Shown piece by piece: positions 56,728-64,000 of a DNA stretch of 64,000 nucleotides (the stretch's first letter is position 1; each line of letters opens with the position of its first letter). Where the stretch lies: the NCBI GenBank assembly GCA_011799875.1, contig JAAAXO010000108.1:1-64000 (forward strand), written 5' to 3'. The notes under the pieces are model-generated. The model had not been told where the DNA came from, searched no databases, and saw only the letters and a program-made list of their open reading frames with translations. This DNA comes from Thinopyrum elongatum. Its lineage: Eukaryota > Streptophyta > Magnoliopsida > Poales > Poaceae. Made by a program: the position numbers and the translations under genes.

Positions 56728-57649
56728 TGATAGAGGCGAGGGTGTCCCGATCTTTCGATGAGATGATAGCTATCATTTTTGGTGGAGTAGACTTTGACGA
56801 TCCGACTACGAACGTGCGAGGACGTCGTGCCTTAGCAATCGCTAAACCAACTCCGAGAGGTTATTGACCACGCCGGAGCACAATCAACCTGACCACGAGG
56901 GTCTATCTCCTGCAAGCAAACGAAGAACAAGCAAGAAACTAAGATTTGCAATCTGGATATTGCGAATATAAGATGAAAGCTTTATTGATCAAGGTGGGGT
57001 TCTGTGACGTCTTGGTCTGGTCGTTGAACACAAACGAAGTACGCGAAGTTGCAGCTATGGCGAACTTTTAATCTAAACAAAACCCAAAGTCTAAACGGTG
57101 CCCTAAGGGCTGTATATATGGAGGAAGAGGAGGGGATTTCGTGGACCTTGAAGGAGGGGTCCGAAACCAACCCTATCTCTTGTTTCCCCACACATACGGA
57201 CTCTAAAAACAGCCTATACTCAAGTATTTCGAAATTACATGGGCCTGGCCCAATAATAAGGTGACGCAGCACCTATAATAGCCTCTGGACGAAATTTATG
57301 AAGTGACATCTTGTATATTTCGTCCAAGGCTTCCTGCACTCATTATGGTGGCTTCAAAGTCCTGAAATCATCACTTGTAACTCCGTTCTTGTTCCCCTTG
57401 TGCATGCCATCATCTCCATGCTTGAACTTGCTCCAAAGTTCCTCTTTCTTGTCCAAGCTAGGCCCTTCATTTGTAAGCAAAACAAATGTATCCAATTTAG
57501 GCAGCATCATATTCTCATGAACTTTAGAATCATTACCAAGAAACGAAAGTACCTGATATTTTAATTGGCGTGCGCGAGCTCTAGTAATTGGTCCAGTATG
57601 TATAGAAGCAGGGGCTGTGGGTGTAACAATGGTATTGATGTCCTCATCA
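56728..57649 (-). repeat. LTR at the left edge of the right array (subtype S1)
   Basis: 922 bp with exact termini. Its start directly abuts RT coding sequence (FLGY) with no polypurine tract or integrase before it. Confidence 0.93.
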
Positions 57650-59225
57650 CATAGCCAAGAAAAGATACTCGGTCGGTGCAAAAGGTGCACTTCCCAAGGT
57701 TACCAAACAAACGTGCATCACGTAAAGCAATAAAAACAGCACGTAAATGTTCCAAATGTTCCTCCAAAGATCTGCTATAAATCAGTATATCATCAAAATA
57801 GACTACCACAAATCGTCCAATGAAAGCACGTAAAACTTCGTTCATTAATCTCATGAAAGTACTAGGTGCATTAGTTAACCCAAAAGGCATGACTAACCAC
57901 TCATATAATCCAAACTTTGTTTTAAATGCTGTTTTCCATTCATCCCCCAATTTCATACGAATTTGATGGTATCCACTACGCAAATCAACTTTGGAGAATA
58001 TTGTAGAGCCACTCAATTCATCAAGCATATCATCTAGTCTAGGAATAGGATGACGATAACGAATAGTAATATTATTAATGCCTCTACAATCAACACACAT
58101 ACGCGATGTACCATCCTTTTTCGGCTCTAGAATAATAGGAACAGCACAAGGACTAAGGGATTCGCGTATATAACCTTTGTCGAGCAACTCCTGTACTTGA
58201 CGCATAATCTCCTTCGTCTCCTCTGGATTGGTACGGTATGGCGCACGGTTTGGCAACGAAGCACCGGGAATTAAGTCAATCTGATGCTCAATCCCGCGAA
58301 TAGGTGGTAATCCCGGTGGCACGTCTTGTGGAAAGACGTCAGCGAACTCCTGCAAAATGTTAGTGACCGCAGGAGGCAAAGAGGAAGGCACGTCCTCGAA
58401 TGAAAATAACGCCCCTTTGCACACAAAAGCATAGCAAACAGAATTGCTGAAATCTAGATCATCAATATCAGATTTGGTGGCAAGTAAGCATGCACTTTTC
58501 AATTTAATTTCAGAAGCAACACTAGATGGTTTATTATTAGGCTTCATTTGTTGCTCAAATTCTTTTGGCACAATCTGATTTTCACTCTTATTTTTCTCCT
58601 GTTTTGCTTTACTAGCTCTATTAATATCATCTTTCAAAATAGAATCAGGAGTCATAGGAAGCAAAGTAATATGTTTATCCTTATGAACAAGAGTATACTG
58701 ATTGTTTCTACCATGGTGTACAGAATTTTTATCAAATTGCCATGGTCTACCAAGTAATAATGAACATGCTTGCATGGGTACCACATCACAATCAACATAA
58801 TCAGCATATGTAGAGATACTAAAATGCACACGAACAGTACGTGTTACCTTAACCTTGCCGCTGTTGTTGAACCATTGGATATAGTAAGGATGTGGATGTG
58901 GTCTTGTGGTGAGAGATAGCTTCTCCACCATCTCCATGCTAGCCAAGTTGTTGCAGCTCCCTCCATCTATGATGACGCGAACAGAACGTTCCTTCACAAC
59001 TCCCTTTGTATGGAACAAATTATGCCTCTGATTTTTCTCAGCTTGTGTGACCTGCACACTCAAAACATGTTGAGCAACTAAACATTCATACCTGTCAGCG
59101 TCTTCAGGAGCCATGTATTGCGTCTCATGATCAGAATCATCTCCACCGTGTTCTTCACTTGTAATAAGAGCCAAAGTCTCCTCATCATAGTCACTAGCGG
59201 ACTCATACCCACCATCCTCAGTAGC
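57650..59225 (-). CDS. gag end-protease-RT fragment (right array)
   Basis: One open frame, without its own start, from [15 protein letters not shown] (after the gag zinc knuckle) through the protease core (IIDGGSCNN) and reverse transcriptase (YFDDILIY) to [13 protein letters not shown]. It is fused in frame to LTR-derived sequence at both ends, giving a chimeric frame 57561-59273 whose ends are not genuine. The zinc knuckle, RNase H and integrase are missing. Confidence 0.85.
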
Positions 59226-59669
59226 AAAACAGCCTATACTCAAGTATTTCGAAATTACATGGGCCTGGCCCAATAATAAGGTAACGCAGCACCTATAATA
59301 GCCTCTGGACGAAATTTATGAAGTGACATCTTGTATATTTCGTCCAAGGCTTCCTGCACTCATTATGGTGGCTTCAAAGTCCTGAAATCATCACTTGTAA
59401 CTCCGTTCTTGTTCCCCTTGTGCATGCCATCATCTCCATGCTTGAACTTGCTCCAAGGTTCCTCTTTCTTGTCCAAGCTAGGCCCTTCATTTGTAAGCAA
59501 AACAAATGTATCCAATTTAGGCAGCATCATATTCTCATGAACTTTAGAATCATTACCAAGAAACGAAAGTACCTGATATTTTAATTGACGTGCGCGAGCT
59601 CTAGTAATTGGTCCAGTATGTATAGAAGCAGGGGCTGTGGGTGTAACAATGGTATTGATGTCCTCATCA
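59226..59669 (-). repeat. partial LTR, 5' half only
   Basis: Exact LTR start next to gag sequence (…TACACCAT then TGATGAGG, element sense), ending at GGCTGTTTT within U3, where gag resumes at GCTACTGAGG with two bases (TT) shared. About 444 bp. No TATA box or polyadenylation signal. Confidence 0.87.
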
Positions 59670-60775
59670 ATGGTGTACAGAATTTTTATCAAATTGCCTT
59701 GGTCTACCAAGTAATAATGAACATGCTTGCATGGGTACCACATCACAATCAACATAATCAGCATATGTAGAGATACTAAAATGCACACGAACAGTACGTG
59801 TTACCTTAACCTTGCCGCTGTTGTTGAACCATTGGATATAGTAAGGATGTGGATGTGGTCTTGTGGTGAGAGATAGCTTCTCCACCATCTCCATGCTAGC
59901 CAAGTTGTTGCAGCTCCCTCCATCTATGATGACGCGAACAGAACGTTCCTTCACAACTCCCTTTGTATGGAACAAATTATGCCTCTGATTTTGCTCAGCT
60001 TGTGTGACCTGCACACTCAAAACACGCTGAGCAACTAAACATTCATACATGTCAGCGTCTTCAGGAGCCATGTATTGCGTCTCATGATCAGAATCATCTC
60101 CACCGTGTTCTTCACTTGTAATAAGAGCCAAAGTCTCCTCATCATAGTCACTAGCGGACTCATACCCACCATCCTCAGTAGCAATCATAACACGCGGAGA
60201 TTGGCATTCTCTCGCATAATGACCTCTTCCCTTACAACGACGACAAATAATATCATGTGTGTGCCCTGTTGATGCCATAGATGAAGAAGAGCTCTGGGCA
60301 GGCCCAGAAGGTGTACTCTTGGCAGATGGTGGTGGTGGTGCCTGTTTTCTTGTATCTCGGTTGGAATTGGCGGCTGAAGTCAGTGGTGCCGCAGTAGGAC
60401 GTGTGGGAGTAGAGGAGGCACGCGGTGTCCATGATGAAGATCGACCTGCAGAAAAATTAGTTCGCGCCGATGCCTGTCGATCCTGCACTTCACGTTCAGC
60501 TTTACAAGCAAGATGGAATAAACGAGTGATATTATTATACTCCTTATACTCTAGAATGGTCTGAATCTCTCTATTTAATCCACCCATGAAACGTGCAAGC
60601 ATAGCTTCATTCTCCTCAACAATACCACATCTAATCATGCCAGTTTGTAATTCCTGATAATATTCTTCTACAGAATTTTTTCCTTGTCTTAAGCGCTGCA
60701 ATTTTTGAAGTAATTCACGTTGATAATATGGTGGAACCCAACGAGTACGCATAGCAGTTTTCAAAGCAGCCCACG
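59670..60775 (-). CDS. gag-protease fragment (right array)
   Basis: Frame open from the LTR junction, starting in the capsid-like region (first Met at 60764, [15 protein letters not shown]). It passes through the CCHC knuckle ([14 protein letters not shown]) and protease core to [10 protein letters not shown], where the partial LTR interrupts it. The gag N-terminus, primer site and leader are missing because an exact LTR end lies directly upstream. Confidence 0.85.
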
Positions 60776-61697
60776 TGATAGAGGCGAGGGTGTCCCGATC
60801 TTTCGATGAGATGATAGCTATCGTTTTTGGTGGAGTAGACTTTGACGATCCGACTACGAACGTGCGAGGACGTCGCGCCTTAGCAATCGCTAAACCAACT
60901 CCGAGAGGTTATTGACCACCCCGGAGCACAATCAACCTGACCACGAGGGTCTATCTCCTGCAAGCAAACGAAGAACAAGCAAGAAACTAAGATTTGCAAT
61001 CTGGATATTGCGAATATAAGATGAAAGCTTTATTGATCAAGGTGGGGTTCTATGACGTCTTGGTCTGGTCGTTGAACACAAATGAAGTACGCGAAGTTGC
61101 AGCTATGGCGAACTTTTAATCTAAACAAAACCCAAAGTCTAAACGGTGCCCTAAGGGCTGTATATATGGAGGAAGAGGAGGGAATTTCGTGGCCCTTGAA
61201 GGAGGGGTCCGAAACCAACCCTATCTCTTGTTTCCCCACACATACGGACTCTAAAAACAGCCTATACTCAAGTATTTCGAAATTACATGGGCCTGGCCCA
61301 ATAATATGGTGACGCAGCACCTATAATAGCCTCTGGACGAAATTTATGAAGTGACATCTTGTATATTTCGTCCAAGGCTTCCTGCACTCATTATGGTGGC
61401 TTCAAAGTCCTGAAATCATCACTTGTAACTCCGTTCTTGTTCCCCTTGTGCATGCCATCATCTCAATGCTTGAACTTGCTCCAAGGTTCCTCTTTCTTGT
61501 CCAAGCTAGGCCCTTCATTTGTAAGCAAAACAAATGTATCCAATTTAGACAGCATCATATTCTCATGAACTTTAGAATCATTACCAAGAAACGAAAGTAC
61601 CTGATATTTTAATTGGCGTGCGCGAGCTCTAGTAATTGGTCCAGTATGTATAGAAGCAGGGGCTGTGGGTGTAACAATGGTATTGATGTCCTCATCA
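60776..61697 (-). repeat. full LTR within the right array (subtype S1)
   Basis: 922 bp. Its start follows the polypurine tract normally. Its exact end joins CGTGGGCTGC of gag with no primer site between. Confidence 0.93.
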
Positions 61698-64000
61698 TCC
61701 TCCCCTTCTTGAAATGAAGTCGTCCTCGACGGAAGCTCATCTTCCTCACCCAAATAAGGCTTCAGATCTGCAATGTTAAAAGTGGGACTAACCCCAAAAT
61801 CTGCAGGCAGCTCAAGTTTATATGCATTATCATTTATTTTCTCTAACACCTTAAAAGGACCATCAGCACGTGGCATTAGCTTTGATTTGCGCAAATCAGG
61901 AAATCTATCCTTACGAAAATGTAACCAAACAAGATCTCCAGGTGCAAACACAACATGTTTTCTACCCTTATCTCCAGCAAGTTTATATTTAGCATTCATA
62001 CGCTCAATGTTCTCCTTAGTTAACTCATGCATTTTTAAGATCAATTCAGCACGTTGTTTCGCATCAAAATTAACCTTCTCCGAAGATGGAAGAGGCAACA
62101 AATCAATTGGTGCACGAGGAAGGAAAGCATACACAATTTCAAAAGGACACATCTTAGTAGTAGAATGCAATGAACGATTATAAGCAAATTCAATATGAGG
62201 CAAGCATTCTTCCCACATTTTCTTGTTATTCTTCAAAACAGCCCTAAGCATAGTAGACAATGTTCTATTGACTACTTCAGTTTGTCCATCAGTTTGGGGG
62301 TGACATGTAGTACTAAAAAGCAGTTTAGTCCCCAACTTAGCCCATAAACATCTCCAAAAGTGAATAAGAAATTTAGTATCACGATCTGAAACAATAGTAT
62401 TTGGCACACCATGCAAGCGTATAATTTCACGAAAGAACAAATCAGCAACATTAACAGCATCATCGCTTTTATGACATGGTATAAAGTGTGCCATTTTCGA
62501 GAACCTATCCACGACAACAAATATGCTATCCCTCCCCTTCTTTGTTCGAGGTAAACCTAAAACAAAGTCCATAGATATATCCTCCCAAGGAACACTAGGT
62601 ACAGGCAAAGGCATATATAAACCATGAGGATTGAGTCGTGACTTAGCTTTTTGACATGTAGTGCAGCGAGCAACAAAACGCTCAACATCCCGTCTCATCT
62701 TTGGCCAAAAGAAATGTGTAGCAAGTATATCCTCCGTCTTCTTCACGCCAAAGTGTCCCATTAATCCTCCTCCATGCGCCTCCTGCAACAACAAAAGACA
62801 AACGGAGCTAGCTGGAATGCATAGCTTGTTAGCACGAAACACAAATCCATCGTTAACGACGAACTTGTTCCATGTTCTCCCTTCCTTACAATTCTGCTAT
62901 ACATCTTTAAATTCAGCATCATGCACATATTGATCTTTGATGGTCTCCAAACCAAATATTTTAAAGTCAAGTTGTGAAAGCATAGTATAACGACGAGACA
63001 ATGCATCAGCAATAACATTTTCTTTACCCTTCTTGTGTTTAATGACATAAGGGAAAGTCTCAATAAATTCAACCCATTTAGCATGTCTACGGTTCAGTTT
63101 TGCTTGACTTTTAATGTGTTTCAAAGATTCATGATCAGAATGTATAACAAATTCTTTGGGCCATAAATAATGTTGCCATGTTTCTAAGGTCCGAACAAGA
63201 GCATATAATTCTTTATCATAAGTAGAATAGTTCAGACTAGGCCCACTCAATTTTTCAGAAAAGTATGCAACAGGTTTGCCATCTTGTAATAAAACACCTC
63301 CTAATCCAATTCCACTAGCATCACATTCAAGCTCAAAAGTCTTATTAAAATCAGGAAGTTGGAGTAAAGGAGCATGTGTCAACTTATCTTTCAATACCGT
63401 GAAGGCTTCTTCCTGTGAGGTACCCCAAACAAAAGGCACATCCTTCTTTGTAAGCTCATTGAGAGGTGCAGCAATGGTGCTGAAATCTTTCACAAAACGC
63501 CTATAGAAACCAGCGAGTCCAAGAAAACTCCTCAATTGAGTGACCGTTTTGGGCTGTGGCCAACTCTCAATAGCTTCAATCTTGGCTTTATCAACTTCAA
63601 TTCCCTGTGGAGTAACAACATAGCCAAGAAAAGATACTCGGTCGGTGCAAAAGGTGCACTTCCCAAGGTTACCAAACAAACGTGCATCACGTAAAGCAAT
63701 AAAAACAGCACGTAAATGTTCCAAATGTTCCTCCAAAGATCTGCTATAAATCAGTATATCATCAAAATAGACTACCACAAATCGTCCAATGAAAGCACGT
63801 AAAACTTCGTTCATTAATCTCATGAAAGTACTAGGTGCATTAGTTAACCCAAAAGGCATGACTAACCACTCATATAATCCAAACTTTGTTTTAAATGTTG
63901 TTTTCCATTCATCCCCCAATTTCATACGAATTTGATGGTATCCACTACGCAAATCAACTTTGGAGAATATTGTAGAGCCACTCAATTCATCAAGCATATC
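61463..64000 (-). pseudogene. RT-RNase H-integrase-tail with two nonsense changes (right array, 5' partial)
   Basis: Continuous frame on the minus strand from the window edge. It holds RT from [20 protein letters not shown] with YFDDILIY, RNase H ([27 protein letters not shown]), the integrase HHCC finger, D,D-35-E core and C-terminal domain, then the LTR-coded tail. TAG at 62897-62899 replaces the TTG leucine codon found in other copies (FKDV then stop). TGA at 61463-61465 replaces a GGA glycine in the tail (KFKH then stop). There is no internal deletion, so this is the best-preserved RT-to-integrase stretch visible. Confidence 0.88.

Larger units (their letters stand above)
56728..64000 (-). 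mobile_element. CRM-like retrotransposon array, right, inverted
   Basis: Same family as the other arrays but on the minus strand, continuing past the window. In element orientation (right to left): RT-RNase H-integrase (64000-61698), full LTR (61697-60776), gag from its middle (60775-59670), partial LTR (59669-59226), gag-protease-RT (59225-57650), and full LTR (57649-56728). All LTRs are subtype S1. The outer flank is GAGTG in element orientation. Confidence 0.9.

Noticed and set aside
1..64000. tRNA, rRNA, CRISPR, operon or phage features
   Set aside because: No tRNA cloverleaf boxes, rRNA segments or spaced direct repeats of CRISPR type were seen. Primer sites match tRNA-Met only over 8-10 bases and are retrotransposon signals.

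Overview
The window is plant nuclear DNA from a large, repeat-rich grass genome, most likely a Triticeae species (wheat, Aegilops, barley or rye). The reasons are Ty3/gypsy chromovirus coding sequence of CRM type with an initiator-Met tRNA primer site, Stowaway MITEs with CTCCCTCCGTTCC ends flanked by TA, and a CACTA end reading CACTACAAAAAAAACAC. There are no bacterial-type genes, operons or CRISPR arrays. Species, chromosome and whether the site is centromeric cannot be read from the sequence.

Layout. (1) 1-20660: a head-to-tail, partly rearranged array of one CRM-like retrotransposon, plus strand, with seven LTRs, one LTR tail fragment and four damaged internal units. (2) 20661-39771: older sequence with a broken 3'-5' exonuclease gene (21659-22499), an intact 189-codon frame on the minus strand (28547-29116), a degraded gene with a TATA-like box (29624-30280), a probable multi-exon gene with coiled-coil C-terminus (last two exons 37496-38976), four copies of one small dispersed repeat, Stowaway and foldback MITEs, and several minisatellites. 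(3) 39772-49335: a second CRM-like array of form LTR-internal-LTR-partial internal-LTR, flanked by the 5-bp duplication AAGTC and inserted into the subterminal repeats of a CACTA transposon whose end is at 50104. (4) 50246-51235: a broken two-exon coiled-coil gene on the minus strand, interrupted by (5) a different gypsy element (LTR 51236-52277, gag-protease to about 55942), itself cut off by (6) a CACTA-like block with 84-bp tandem repeats (55943-56727). (7) 56728-64000: a third CRM-like array, minus strand, running off the window.

The CRM-like element can be read by comparing copies: a roughly 922-bp LTR (TGATGAGG...CTCTATCA), a 2-bp spacer, a primer site TGGTATCAGA, an A-rich leader of about 1.07 kb, then a gag-protease-reverse transcriptase-RNase H-integrase polyprotein whose last ~100 codons lie inside the 3' LTR. 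The polypurine tract is therefore translated. No unit in the window is uninterrupted; each has frameshifts, stops, internal deletions or insertions.

The most interesting pattern is in the junctions. Deletions within units end at 4-5 bp microhomologies or carry a short filler. Most abnormal joins between units instead have an exact LTR terminus on one side and an arbitrary internal site on the other. LTR subtypes alternate along the arrays, and in the one array with both flanks visible the outer LTRs share a subtype that the middle LTR does not. This points to repeated integration of the family into its own copies followed by homologous recombination, or to autointegration before chromosomal insertion. 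I found no clear sign of a new non-transposon gene system.
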